From Mycolicibacterium lutetiense (GTDB lineage: Bacteria; Actinomycetota; Actinomycetes; Mycobacteriales; Mycobacteriaceae): a DNA stretch of 64,000 nt. Of the stretch, positions 1 to 8,010 are shown piece by piece. The stretch covers positions 2,542,001-2,606,000 of the forward strand of contig NZ_JAGIOP010000002.1 in assembly GCF_017876775.1 (NCBI RefSeq), written 5' to 3'. The notes under the pieces are model-generated. The model searched no databases. It saw only the letters and a program-made list of their open reading frames with translations, and was not told the origin of the DNA. The translations under genes and the position numbers were made by a program. Each line of letters starts with the position of its first letter. The stretch's first letter is position 1.

Positions 1-230
1 TCAGCATGGGCATCGCGGCGTTCGTCCTGGCGCTGGCGTACCGGTCCTACCGACTGACCACCGTCGAAGAGGTCAGCAACGACCCCGAGGACACCCGCGT
101 CTCGCAGCAGCGCGACGCCGACGATCTCGAATCAGGCACTGGCGCCGAGATTCCCCAGGCCGACATCGGCCGCGACACCGACGCACCCGACGAACTCGAT
201 GCGCTGCCCGGATTCGAGGGTTCGAAATGA
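1..230 (+). CDS. mrpC: Na+/H+ antiporter subunit C, 3' end (MrpC/MnhC)
   Basis: Only the last ~75 codons are inside the window; the frame is open to the left edge. A short hydrophobic stretch (IAAFVLALAYRSYR) ends the last membrane helix and is followed by an acidic cytoplasmic tail rich in Asp and Glu. The assignment rests mainly on context: the stop overlaps the mrpD start by 4 bases and mrpD-E-F-G follow in the order of the multisubunit Mrp antiporter. Subunit C is a small three-helix NuoK-like membrane protein. A long acidic tail is an addition to the minimal family. The N-terminus and start cannot be seen. Confidence 0.8.
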   Translation, partial: SMGIAAFVLALAYRSYRLTTVEEVSNDPEDTRVSQQRDADDLESGTGAEIPQADIGRDTDAPDELDALPGFEGSK

Positions 231-1828
231 CCGCCCAGGCGTTGATCCCGTTGCCGGTACTGATCCCGGCGCTGGCCGCGGCCCTCACACTCGTCGCCGG
301 TCGTCGTCCGCAGTTGCAGCGGCTCATCACCCAGCTCGCGCTGGTCGCCGTCGTCGCGGTGTGTGCGGCGCTGGTCTATCTGGCCGACCGCGACGGCACC
401 ATGGTGTTGCATGTCGGCGGCTGGGGGCAGACCGTGCCGGGCATGGGGCCGCTGGGCATCACCCTCGTCGTCGACCGACTCTCGGCCCTGATGCTGCTGG
501 TGTCGGCGATCGTGCTGTTGGCGGTGGTCGCCTACGCCATCGGGCAGGGCATCCGGGACGGCGACGAACGCCAACCCGTGTCGATCTTCATGCCCACCTA
601 CCTGGTGCTGTCGGCCGGTGTCTGCACGGCGTTCCTGGCCGGGGACCTCTTCAACCTGTTCGTCGGTTTCGAGGTGTTGCTGTCCGCGAGCTTCGTGCTG
701 CTGACCATCGGTGCCAGTGAGGAACGGGTCCGGGCCGGCATCTCGTACGTGATGGTGTCGATGGTGTCGTCGCTGATCTTCCTGATCGGTATCGCCCTGG
801 TGTACGCCGCCACCGGCACACTGAACCTGGCGGAGCTGGCCCTGCGCCTCGACGATGTGCCCGCCGGCACCCGCAATGCGCTGTTCTCGGTGCTGCTGGT
901 GGCGTTCGGCATCAAGGCGGCGGTGTTCCCGCTGTCGACGTGGCTGCCCGACTCGTACCCGACGGCGCCGGCACCGGTGACTGCGGTGTTCGCCGGTTTG
1001 CTGACGAAAGTCGGCGTGTACGCGATCATCCGGGCCCACGCGTTGTTGTTCCCCGGTGGCAGCCTCGACGCGGTACTGCTGGTGGCCGGTCTGCTGACGA
1101 TGGTCATCGGCATCCTGGGTGCCATCGCACAGAGTGACATCAAGCGGTTGCTGTCGTTCACGTTGGTCAGCCACATCGGCTACATGGTGTTCGGGGTCGC
1201 GCTGGGAAACCAGCTGGGAATGGCCGGTGCGATCTATTACGTCGCCCACCACATCATCGTGCAGACCACGCTGTTCCTGGTGGTCGGACTGATCGAACGT
1301 CAGGCCGGGGCGTCCACCTTGAACCGGCTCGGTGGGCTGGCCGCGGCCAGCCCGGTGCTGGCGTTCGTGTTCGTCGTCCCGGCACTCAATCTGGGTGGTA
1401 TCCCGCCGTTCTCGGGCTTCATCGGCAAGGTGGCGCTGATGGAGGCCGGCGCCGAGAACGGGTCGGCGCTGGCGTGGACGCTGGTCGCCGGCGGCGTCGT
1501 CACCAGCCTCCTGACGCTGTACGTGGTGGCCCGGGTGTGGACGAAGGCGTTCTGGCGGGCCCGGGCCGACGCTCCCGAAGGACACCTGGCCGGGGCGGCG
1601 CCTGCGGTGCTGCTCGACGACATCGAGGACATCGAGTACGCCGACCGCGACAGTGTGGGACGGATGCCCGCGGGCATGTTGGTGCCGACGGCTGCGCTGA
1701 TCGCCGTGGGATTGGCGCTGACCGTCGCCGCCGCACCGATCTTCGCCTACACCGAACGCTCGGCCGCCGAGGTGCTCGACCGGGGACAGTATGTCTCGGC
1801 GGTCCTGGGAGGCACCGGACACCGATGA
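227..1828 (+). CDS. mrpD: Na+/H+ antiporter subunit D (MrpD/MnhD)
   Basis: This 533-residue protein is nearly all membrane helices, about the length of MrpD and related NuoL/M/N antiporter-like subunits. The proton-conducting core spans roughly residues 125-400; the segment with KAAVFPLSTWLPDSYPTAPAP near residues 230-250 carries the Lys and conserved loop of this family, and a second Lys lies in SDIKRLLSFTLVSHIGY. MrpD with MrpA forms the ion-translocating part of the complex, which exchanges Na+ for protons for pH and salt homeostasis. The start overlaps the mrpC stop (ATGA) and the stop overlaps mrpE, so translation is probably coupled. The C-terminal tail has an acidic cytoplasmic patch (DDIEDIEYADRD). 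Confidence 0.95.
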   Translation: MTAQALIPLPVLIPALAAALTLVAGRRPQLQRLITQLALVAVVAVCAALVYLADRDGTMVLHVGGWGQTVPGMGPLGITLVVDRLSALMLLVSAIVLLAVVAYAIGQGIRDGDERQPVSIFMPTYLVLSAGVCTAFLAGDLFNLFVGFEVLLSASFVLLTIGASEERVRAGISYVMVSMVSSLIFLIGIALVYAATGTLNLAELALRLDDVPAGTRNALFSVLLVAFGIKAAVFPLSTWLPDSYPTAPAPVTAVFAGLLTKVGVYAIIRAHALLFPGGSLDAVLLVAGLLTMVIGILGAIAQSDIKRLLSFTLVSHIGYMVFGVALGNQLGMAGAIYYVAHHIIVQTTLFLVVGLIERQAGASTLNRLGGLAAASPVLAFVFVVPALNLGGIPPFSGFIGKVALMEAGAENGSALAWTLVAGGVVTSLLTLYVVARVWTKAFWRARADAPEGHLAGAAPAVLLDDIEDIEYADRDSVGRMPAGMLVPTAALIAVGLALTVAAAPIFAYTERSAAEVLDRGQYVSAVLGGTGHR

Positions 1829-1869
1829 GCGCTCGAGCGAAGAAGAGACCGCAGCTGAGACATCTCGCG
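1824..1869 (+). repeat. MIRU-like repeat at the mrpD/mrpE junction, copy 1
   Basis: The 46 bases from the mrpD stop into mrpE are nearly the same as 60512-60559 at the glnX/glnH junction. Both begin GATGAGCGCTCG and share the blocks GCGAAGAAGAGA and GCAGCTGAGA. They differ by one substitution in the first half, a 3-base insertion, and small changes at the end. Both sit exactly on an overlapping stop/start codon of an operon. In a second frame both encode an Asp-Glu-Arg-Ser-(x)-Glu-Glu-Glu pattern. These traits match mycobacterial interspersed repetitive units (MIRUs), which insert at such junctions; the class name is my inference. Confidence 0.7.
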
Positions 1870-2397
1870 CTGCGGACCTGGCTGTTGTTGTTCCTGATGT
1901 TGGTCTGGGTTCTGTTGTGGGGCCATGTCACGGTCGCCAACGTGGCCAGCGGGCTGATCGTCGCGGTGGTTATCACCGTGCTGTTGCCGTTACCCTCGGT
2001 GCCCGTCGAAGGCAGGCTCCATCCGCTGTCACTGCTGAAACTTGTTGTGCTGGTGGCCTATTACCTTCTGCTGTCTTCGTATCAGGTGGCCTGGATGGCG
2101 ATCCGGCCGGGCCCGCCACCACTGGTGGCGGTCCTGCGCGCAAACGTGCCCGCGCTGAAATCGGATCTGGTTCTGGCCCTGGCCGTCAACATCTTCAACG
2201 TGATTCCGGGATCGATCGTGCTGGAGATCGACCAGGCCCGCCGGATTCTCTACATCCACGTCATTGATGTCGGATCGGAGCGCACGGTGCAGCGGTTCTA
2301 CCGTCAGGTCGAGCAGGTCCAGCGGATGCTGGTGGCGGCCTTCGAGCGGGAGAGCGATTGGAAGCCGTCGGCCGAGCGGGAGGCGGGCCACACATGA
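1825..2397 (+). CDS. mrpE: Na+/H+ antiporter subunit E (MrpE/MnhE)
   Basis: 190 residues. A very basic N-terminus (MSARAKKRPQLRHLALR) precedes two or three membrane helices and a soluble C-terminal half with NIFNVIPGSIVLEID, which is the MrpE signature region (conserved thresholds: N-x-I-T/N-x-x-P-G-S). Subunit E is a structural part of the Mrp complex. ATG at 1825 overlaps the mrpD stop (ATGA). The first ~14 codons come from a MIRU-like repeat shared with glnH, so the native N-terminus was probably replaced or extended by the repeat; this explains the unusual basic leader. The stop overlaps mrpF by 4 bases. Confidence 0.93.
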   Translation: MSARAKKRPQLRHLALRTWLLLFLMLVWVLLWGHVTVANVASGLIVAVVITVLLPLPSVPVEGRLHPLSLLKLVVLVAYYLLLSSYQVAWMAIRPGPPPLVAVLRANVPALKSDLVLALAVNIFNVIPGSIVLEIDQARRILYIHVIDVGSERTVQRFYRQVEQVQRMLVAAFERESDWKPSAEREAGHT

Positions 2398-2687
2398 CCA
2401 CTGTCTGGATCATTGCCGCAGTCATGCTGACTGCCGCGGCCACCATCACGATGTTTCGCGTGCTGGCCGGGCCCAGCACGCTGGACCGACTGGTCGCCCT
2501 GGACACCCTGATCGCCGTGACGATGTGCGGCATCGGCACCTGGGCGGCCTTCAGTCTCGACACCACGGTCACCTACAGCCTGACCGCGCTGGCATTGATC
2601 AGCTTCGTCGGATCGGTGAGCGTGGCCCGGTTCCGCGTGCCCGACCGCGACGACCCGCGGCCACGGCTACGGCGGGGGCAGCGATGA
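2394..2687 (+). CDS. mrpF: Na+/H+ antiporter subunit F (MrpF/MnhF)
   Basis: 97 residues with three predicted membrane helices, the usual size for MrpF. The segment VLAGPSTLDRLVALDTL (about residues 24-40) is the family hallmark, where G-P-x-x-x-D-R-x-x-A-x-D is conserved. The subunit is part of the membrane arm of the Mrp antiporter. ATG 2394 overlaps the mrpE stop and the TGA overlaps the mrpG start, both as ATGA, so this is one coupled operon. An upstream in-frame ATG at 2358 would lie inside mrpE and is rejected. Confidence 0.93.
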   Translation: MTTVWIIAAVMLTAAATITMFRVLAGPSTLDRLVALDTLIAVTMCGIGTWAAFSLDTTVTYSLTALALISFVGSVSVARFRVPDRDDPRPRLRRGQR

Positions 2688-3037
2688 ACGTCCTCGACAT
2701 CGTGACCGCAGTGCTGATCCTCTCCGGGTCGTTTCTGTCGTTGACGGCAGCCATCGGAGTGGTCCGATTTCCCGACACCCTGTCCCGCATGCACGCGGCT
2801 ACCAAACCGCAGGTACTCGGCCTGCTGCTGGTGCTGGCGGGTGCGGCGATCCGACTGCGCGGCAACGCCGATATCGGCATGGTGATCCTCACCGGGTTGT
2901 TCACCTTGATCACCGCACCGGTGATCGCCAATCGCGTCGGACAGTTGGCGTATCAGGAGCAGAACATTCGCGATGATCTGCTGACCCGCGATGAGATGGC
3001 CGAGTTCGGGGAGACTGACAGCGATGACCAGAACTGA
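2684..3037 (+). CDS. mrpG: Na+/H+ antiporter subunit G (MrpG/MnhG)
   Basis: 117 residues, three hydrophobic helices and a charged tail. The motif GVVRFPDTLSRMHAATKPQ (about residues 23-41) is the MrpG/PhaG signature. It closes the Mrp operon (C-D-E-F-G seen here; A/B lie left of the window). The start overlaps the mrpF stop by 4 bases. The last 14 bases overlap the start of the following methyltransferase, so that gene is likely in the same transcript. Confidence 0.93.
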   Translation: MNVLDIVTAVLILSGSFLSLTAAIGVVRFPDTLSRMHAATKPQVLGLLLVLAGAAIRLRGNADIGMVILTGLFTLITAPVIANRVGQLAYQEQNIRDDLLTRDEMAEFGETDSDDQN

Positions 3038-3938
3038 CGACGACAGCTGGGATATCACCGAGAGTGTGGGTGCCACCGCACTCGGGGTGGCAATGGCACG
3101 CGCCGAGGAAACCGCCTCGGAATCCCCGTTGTTCACCGACCCGTGTGCGCAGCTGTTTCTCGATGCCGCGGCGGCTCAGGGTTGGCGTCCGCCTGCGGGC
3201 GCGATGGCCCAGCGGATCCGCGCCATCGGTAATTACGCCGCTTCCCGAACCAAGTGGTTCGACGAGTTCTTCATCGCGGCAGGCGCGGCGGGTATCCGCC
3301 AGTCGGTGATCCTGGCGGCCGGGCTGGATGCCCGGGCCTGGCGGTTGCCCTGGCTCCACGACAGTGTGGTGTTCGAGATCGACCAGCCGCAGGTGCTGCA
3401 GTTCAAGGAGGAGGTCCTGGCCGCGCATCGGGTAGCGCCGAAGGCCAGGCATGTCGCGGTGCCGATCGATCTGCGTCAGGATTGGCCGCAAGCTTTGCAG
3501 GACGCGGGTTTCGATGCCACTGAGCCGACGGCATGGTCGGTCGAGGGCTTGCTGCCCTACCTGCCCGCCGAGGCGCAGGACCTGCTGTTCGAGCGCATCA
3601 CCGAACTGTCGGCGCGGGACAGCCGGATCGCCGTCGAGGCCTTCGGTGACGGGTTCTTCTCCGAAGAGCACCTGGCACGCCGCCGTGAGCGCATCGAACA
3701 GATGCGGGCCCAGGCCGCCGAGGCGGGCGACGACATGCCGGACCCGGAACAATTGTGGTTCATCGAGGACCGCACCTACGTCCCCGACTGGCTCGCCGAA
3801 CACCGCTGGGACGCGTCGGCGCTACCTGCCGATGACCTGATGGCGCGCTATCACCGGTCCTTGCCCGCCGACACCACCGAGGGCACCATGTCCACCGAGT
3901 TCGTCGAAGGGGTTCTGACCGAGACATATTCGCGGTGA
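3024..3938 (+). CDS. SAM-dependent methyltransferase, LCM/TIGR00027 family
   Basis: 304 residues. The motif VILAAGLDARAWRLPW (near residues 95-110) is the SAM-binding signature of the large mycobacterial family of leucine-carboxyl-methyltransferase-like enzymes (PF04072), and FEIDQPQVLQFKEE follows as the acidic post-motif. These enzymes methylate mostly unknown small molecules or carboxyl groups; the substrate cannot be read here. I choose ATG 3024, which overlaps mrpG by 14 bases; the in-frame ATG at 2991 lies deeper in mrpG. The coupling to an ion-antiporter operon is odd and may simply be shared transcription. The stop overlaps the next gene as GTGA. Confidence 0.88.
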   Translation: MTRTDDDSWDITESVGATALGVAMARAEETASESPLFTDPCAQLFLDAAAAQGWRPPAGAMAQRIRAIGNYAASRTKWFDEFFIAAGAAGIRQSVILAAGLDARAWRLPWLHDSVVFEIDQPQVLQFKEEVLAAHRVAPKARHVAVPIDLRQDWPQALQDAGFDATEPTAWSVEGLLPYLPAEAQDLLFERITELSARDSRIAVEAFGDGFFSEEHLARRRERIEQMRAQAAEAGDDMPDPEQLWFIEDRTYVPDWLAEHRWDASALPADDLMARYHRSLPADTTEGTMSTEFVEGVLTETYSR

Positions 3939-4702
3939 ACGAGATTCGGCAGCCGGAGAATTGGAAGAACCGGACTGCCCTGATCGTCATGGCTTTCGTG
4001 ATGATCGGCGGGATGGGCGTGTACTGCGTCGCCATCACGCTCAGCGCACTGGAGGGCGACGACGATGTCTACGCCTTGATCGCCGCCGGTTTCGCCGTCA
4101 CCGTCTGGGGCACGCTGCTGGGCAGCGCGCTCGGCTTCGTGGGGACGACCAGGTTGCGCGGGGTATCGACGGAGGCCGGCACCACGCTTGAGACCAGCCC
4201 CGCGGGGCGGTGGTGCATGGGGATCACCGCGATCAGTTTCTTGCTCACCTCGGTGCTCTACCTCGTCTGCGCGCGGGAGCGAGACGACCTGCCTTTCATG
4301 AATCCCGAGAGCCCGGGAGATGCCATCACGATCATGGCGGTGCTCCTGATCATCACGGTGATCGGCATCGGGTGGTTCCTCGTGAAGGGCCGAGCGGCAA
4401 GTCTGTGTGTCGGCCCGGACAGCATCACCTATGTCGATGGCTCACGCTCACATCGTGAGTTCTGGGACGACATCGTCGATATCACCGATGTCCCACCGCA
4501 TCGCAACTCGCGGCGGCCCATCTGCCTCATCCGGAAGGACCATCGGCCGGTCGTCGTCGAGAACGCGAACATCTACGCTCCCGGCGGCGCTGCCCTGTAT
4601 TGGATGGTGCGCCATTATTGGCTGCATCCGGAGCGCCGAATGGAACTCACCGACGGCCGCGCGCTGGAGCGGCTCGAAAGCGTCGACTTCGTTCCCGAAT
4701 AG
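3935..4702 (+). CDS. Four-helix membrane protein of unknown function
   Basis: 255 residues beginning at a GTG that overlaps the methyltransferase stop by 4 bases. Four hydrophobic segments are visible (about residues 13-35, 46-68, 90-108 and 130-150), followed by a soluble domain of about 100 residues with alternating beta-like stretches (SLCVGPDSITYVDG, FWDDIVDITDV, RPVVVENANIY). The arrangement recalls membrane proteins with a C-terminal PH-like domain, but I do not recognise a named family. It is probably the last gene of the mrp-methyltransferase transcript; 41 bases separate its stop from the end of the convergent LON-domain gene. Confidence 0.75.
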   Translation: MNEIRQPENWKNRTALIVMAFVMIGGMGVYCVAITLSALEGDDDVYALIAAGFAVTVWGTLLGSALGFVGTTRLRGVSTEAGTTLETSPAGRWCMGITAISFLLTSVLYLVCARERDDLPFMNPESPGDAITIMAVLLIITVIGIGWFLVKGRAASLCVGPDSITYVDGSRSHREFWDDIVDITDVPPHRNSRRPICLIRKDHRPVVVENANIYAPGGAALYWMVRHYWLHPERRMELTDGRALERLESVDFVPE

Positions 4703-4743
4703 CACGTCGGCCCCGACGCCCGCATCACACCGCCGGATCGCGG

Positions 4744-5370
4744 TTACTCCGAGAGCTGGAACTCCACCATCGCGGTGACGGTGTCGACGGCCTCGCTGAG
4801 CACCTCGACACGGGCCGCCTCTGACGGCGCGGCCAGCAGTGAATAGCGGTCGGCCTGTCCCATGGGCAGCCGAGCGGCCAAGGCGTACAAGCGGTTCTCC
4901 GGGTCGATGCCGGCGGACTCCACGATCTCGCGGCTGCGGATCGGCGTGCCGCGGGCCTCCCCGATCAGGTCGAGCAATGCCACCATCCGGTCTTCGACGT
5001 CGCTGATGCGGGCGGTGTCTGCCGGCTCACCCGCTTCATCGGGCCAGAGTTCGATCTGGGCGCGCGGGTATGGGTCGTCGTCGAGCCAGCGCTGCACCCG
5101 AATTCGCTCACCCATCACGCACAACAGCCGGTACTTGCCGATCCCCAACTCCTGGCAGTCCACGATCTTGGCCAAGGCCCCGACGTCGCACCGGCGGTCA
5201 CCGCCGCCCACCTCGCGACCGGCCGAGATCAACACCGCCCCGAATGACGGCTCCGGGGTGGCCATGCAGTCGCCCACCATCGCGACATAGCGCGGTTCGA
5301 AGATCCGCAGCGGCAGCTCCTGACCGGGCAGCATCGCCACTTCGAGAGGAAACATCGGTGAGACCGTCAT
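4744..5370 (-). CDS. LON peptidase substrate-binding-domain protein
   Basis: 208 residues. The opening MFPLEVAMLPGQELPLRIFEPRY and later VGALAKIVDCQELGIGKYRLLCVMGERIRV are typical of the stand-alone LON N-terminal domain (PF02190), which lacks the ATPase and protease domains. Function of such proteins is unknown; they may bind unfolded substrates. I place the start at 5370 (Met followed by TVSPMFPLEV). An upstream in-frame start at 5466 would overlap the divergent Lrp/AsnC gene and adds residues that do not fit the family. It corresponds to the position and size of M. tuberculosis Rv0434 (gene order from memory). Confidence 0.88.
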   Translation of the reverse strand: MTVSPMFPLEVAMLPGQELPLRIFEPRYVAMVGDCMATPEPSFGAVLISAGREVGGGDRRCDVGALAKIVDCQELGIGKYRLLCVMGERIRVQRWLDDDPYPRAQIELWPDEAGEPADTARISDVEDRMVALLDLIGEARGTPIRSREIVESAGIDPENRLYALAARLPMGQADRYSLLAAPSEAARVEVLSEAVDTVTAMVEFQLSE

Positions 5371-5428
5371 GGGGCCAGAATCGTCCTCGCCTGCGGTTTG
5401 GTCAATGCGCACCAGCCGGTAACCTCGG

Positions 5429-6433
5429 ATGATGCCACCGTCAGCGGAGCTTGCGAGCGCCCGCACGCTGCTGTCCGATCCGGGCTACACCGACCTCGAC
5501 GAGGTCGACCGCCAGTTGATCGAACTACTTCAGGCCGACGGCCGCATTCCCTACGCCGAGCTGGGTCGCCGGGCAGACATCACCGAAAAGACTGCGCGGC
5601 GCCGTGTTTCGCGATTGTTGAGCGAGGGGTACATGACGGTCGCCGCCGTCACCGATCCGGCCGTCCTCGGTTTCAACGCGCTGGGCGTGGCACTGCTGAC
5701 CATCGACGGATCGCGCACCCCGCTCGAGCTCGCCGCCGCGATCGCCGAGTTGCCCGAAGCGGATTACGTGACAGCCACGACGGGACCGTACGGGGTGGTG
5801 GCGGAGTTGGTCTGCACCGACGCCCGGGAACTTCATGATGTGGCCTTCGGCCGTATCGCCACACTGCCGGGGGTGCGCTCGGTGGAACTGCTCCCCTACC
5901 TGCGGCTGCACTATCAGCAGGCCCGGCTGTCCGGTGAGCTCCTTGACGGCGCGGTGCGGCCGCGTCCGCTCGATGACGTCGACCGGGCGATCCTCGCCCG
6001 GCTCGCCGTCGACGGCCGGGCCGCTTTCCGCGACTTCGCTTCCGCACTGGGCTTGTCCGAGACCACCATCCGTTCGCGCTACAGCCGGATGGTGGACACG
6101 GGCGCGGCCCGGGTGATGTGCATCGCCCACCCGCTGCGCCTCGGTTACCGCCACAGCAGCTGGGTGGCGATCCGCACCGACGGCCGGGCCGGCGCCCAGC
6201 GGGTCGCCGAGGCCCTGACCCGCCTGGAGCCGGTGTCGTATGTGGCGCTGACCGCGGGTCGGTGGGATGTCCTGGCCGAGGTGGTGACCGCCTGTGACGA
6301 GCATCTGCTCACCGTGCTCGATGACAACATCCGCGGCCTCGAAGGGGTCACTGCGATGCAGGCCTGGCCTTATATCGCGGTGTACTACAAGGCAATTCAC
6401 CCCAGGGAAATCAGCCCGGAACCTTCTTGTTGA
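5429..6433 (+). CDS. Tandem-repeat Lrp/AsnC family regulator
   Basis: 334 residues, twice the length of a normal Lrp/AsnC protein. Two winged-helix domains are visible: LDEVDRQLIELLQADGRIPY with ITEKTARRRVSRLLSEGY (about residues 20-72) and LDDVDRAILARLAVDGRAAF with LSETTIRSRYSRMVDTG (about 182-230). Each is followed by a RAM-like ligand/oligomer domain (GPYGVVAELVCTD and AGRWDVLAEVVTACDE). Lrp proteins respond to amino acids; this fused form would make a dimer-like unit in one chain. The start is ATG 5429 or the adjacent ATG 5432. It is divergent from the LON gene (58 bp apart) and its 3' end overlaps the broken lipoprotein gene by 23 bp. Confidence 0.88.
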   Translation: MMPPSAELASARTLLSDPGYTDLDEVDRQLIELLQADGRIPYAELGRRADITEKTARRRVSRLLSEGYMTVAAVTDPAVLGFNALGVALLTIDGSRTPLELAAAIAELPEADYVTATTGPYGVVAELVCTDARELHDVAFGRIATLPGVRSVELLPYLRLHYQQARLSGELLDGAVRPRPLDDVDRAILARLAVDGRAAFRDFASALGLSETTIRSRYSRMVDTGAARVMCIAHPLRLGYRHSSWVAIRTDGRAGAQRVAEALTRLEPVSYVALTAGRWDVLAEVVTACDEHLLTVLDDNIRGLEGVTAMQAWPYIAVYYKAIHPREISPEPSC

Positions 6434-6799
6434 TCGCCTCGACCACGGTCGCATCCCGATCGCCCAGTACGCACATGGCTCCGATGAATGACGTCCACAG
6501 GAACGGATTCTTCTTCATCCCCGCGTAGCCGTTCGCCGCCAGCAGTTCGACCATGCCGAGCTGGGTCGCCTCGTCCATCGACGCGTACTCCTGGCACGTC
6601 GTCGACATGCCGTTGGGCGGTGGGGTGCTCGCCCCGCCCCTGGCCCCGGGGCGCGGGATGACCGGGGATGAGGGCGCCGCCGTGTTGGTGGGCCGCTTGG
6701 TGGTGGGCCGCTTCGTGGTCGTCGTGGTGGAGTGAGGTTCCCCAGAAGTAGTGGACATCTGAGATAGCGGGACGGTGGTCCCCTTGGAAGGATGTTCGT

Positions 6800-7123
6800 A
6801 TGTCTGGTCGTCGGCGTTCGTTTACCCCGGAGTACCGGGTGGAGGCCGCGCATCGGGTGATCGATTCGAATCGGCCGGTGGCTGAGGTTGCCCTGGAGCT
6901 GAATCTGCATGAGAACCTGCTGCATAAGTGGGTGAGCCAGGAGCGGCGACGGATGGCCGCCGCCGAAGGCGGCGGGGTTGCCGATCCTGGTGATGGGCAA
7001 TCGCTTTCACCGGATGAACGTGCTGAGTTGGTACGGCTGCGGGTGAAGGTCACCGAGCAGGCAAAGGACATCGCGTTCCTGGAAAAAGCCTCGGCGTACT
7101 TTGCGGGCAAGCATCTAAAGTGA
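6800..7123 (+). CDS. IS3-family transposase OrfA (HTH protein)
   Basis: 107 residues. The N-terminal RRRSFTPEYRVEAAHRVI and VAEVALELNLHENLLHKWV form the helix-turn-helix that binds the element ends. A C-terminal coiled coil follows (LVRLRVKVTEQAKDIAFLEKASAYF), which mediates multimerisation. A purine-rich GGAAGGA precedes ATG 6800. The stop overlaps the OrfB GTG. OrfB is in the -1 frame, and a GGAAAAAG run at about 7081-7088 is a possible slippage site for an OrfAB fusion. Confidence 0.93.
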   Translation: MSGRRRSFTPEYRVEAAHRVIDSNRPVAEVALELNLHENLLHKWVSQERRRMAAAEGGGVADPGDGQSLSPDERAELVRLRVKVTEQAKDIAFLEKASAYFAGKHLK

Positions 7124-8010
7124 GCCGGTTTGAGCTCATGGCCGCAGAGTGCGCCTCCCACGACGTGACCCGCATGGCCCAGCTGCTGGGGGTGTCCACC
7201 TCGGGCTACTACAAGCATCGGTACCGGCTGTCGGCCAGTGAGCCGACGCCACGGGTCCAACGACGCCGGGATCTGGAAGTCAAGATCTTGACCCACCACA
7301 AGGACTCCGGCGGCACCTACGGCTCGCCGCGGATCACCGCTGATCTGCACGACGCCGGAGAACGGGTATCGGTCAACACCGTCGCAACGATCATGGCCGA
7401 CCTGGGCATCGAGGGCATCAGCCCACGCACCTTCAAAACGACCACGGTCGTCGATCCTTGTGCGTCGTTCCCGCCTGATCTGGTCGGCCGCCGGTTTGAC
7501 CAGGGTCGTATAGATGCGGTGTGGTCCTCCGACATCACCTACCTGAGCTGCGGGGAAGGCGACATGTACCTGTGCGCGATCCGCGATGAGCATTCGCGCC
7601 GCGTCTTGGGCTGGGCGGTCGATGACCACATGCGCACCGGGTTGGTGACCACCGCGGTGGATCGGGCGGTGTTCACCCGCGGCGGCCACGTCAAGGGCGT
7701 CATACTGCAATCGGACCGCGGCACCCAGTACACCTCCCACGATATGGCTGCCGCAGCCAGCGCCCACGGGCTGCGGCGCTCTATGGGTGCCACCGGCATC
7801 TGCTGGGATAACGCCGGCGCGGAGGCGCTGTGGTCGACGTTCAAACATGAGTACTACTACCGGCACACTTTCGCCACAATGGCTGAATTGATTGCAGCAG
7901 TTGACAATTGGATGCGATTCTACAATCATCAACGTCGGCATTCAGCGATCGGAATGCGCTCACCCATCACCTACGAGCGCAGCCTGAATGTCACCCTGGA
8001 AGCAAGCTAA
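7120..8010 (+). CDS. IS3-family transposase OrfB (DDE integrase)
   Basis: 296 residues with an HTH_21-like N-terminal part (THHKDSGGTYGSPRITADL) and an rve integrase core. The catalytic acids are visible: Asp in VWSSDITYL, Asp in LQSDRGTQYTS, and Glu in WDNAGAEALWSTFK, the DDE triad. The end has FYNHQRRHSAIGMRSPITYE, the standard IS3 C-terminus. It starts at a GTG overlapping the orfA stop (GTGA) or is made as a -1 frameshift fusion with OrfA. The frame is complete, so the transposase should be functional. Confidence 0.94.
   Translation: MSRFELMAAECASHDVTRMAQLLGVSTSGYYKHRYRLSASEPTPRVQRRRDLEVKILTHHKDSGGTYGSPRITADLHDAGERVSVNTVATIMADLGIEGISPRTFKTTTVVDPCASFPPDLVGRRFDQGRIDAVWSSDITYLSCGEGDMYLCAIRDEHSRRVLGWAVDDHMRTGLVTTAVDRAVFTRGGHVKGVILQSDRGTQYTSHDMAAAASAHGLRRSMGATGICWDNAGAEALWSTFKHEYYYRHTFATMAELIAAVDNWMRFYNHQRRHSAIGMRSPITYERSLNVTLEAS

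Noticed and set aside
47..1822. Long open frame of 591 codons opposite mrpD
   Set aside because: It is antisense to a clear MrpD membrane protein, is Arg/His/Gln-rich without domains, and is the usual shadow frame of high-G+C codons.
7081..7123. Certain programmed frameshift in the IS3 element
   Set aside because: The run is only five A in GGAAAAAG, weaker than usual IS3 slippery sites, and a GTGA overlap also allows OrfB to start by re-initiation, so I mention it only as possible.
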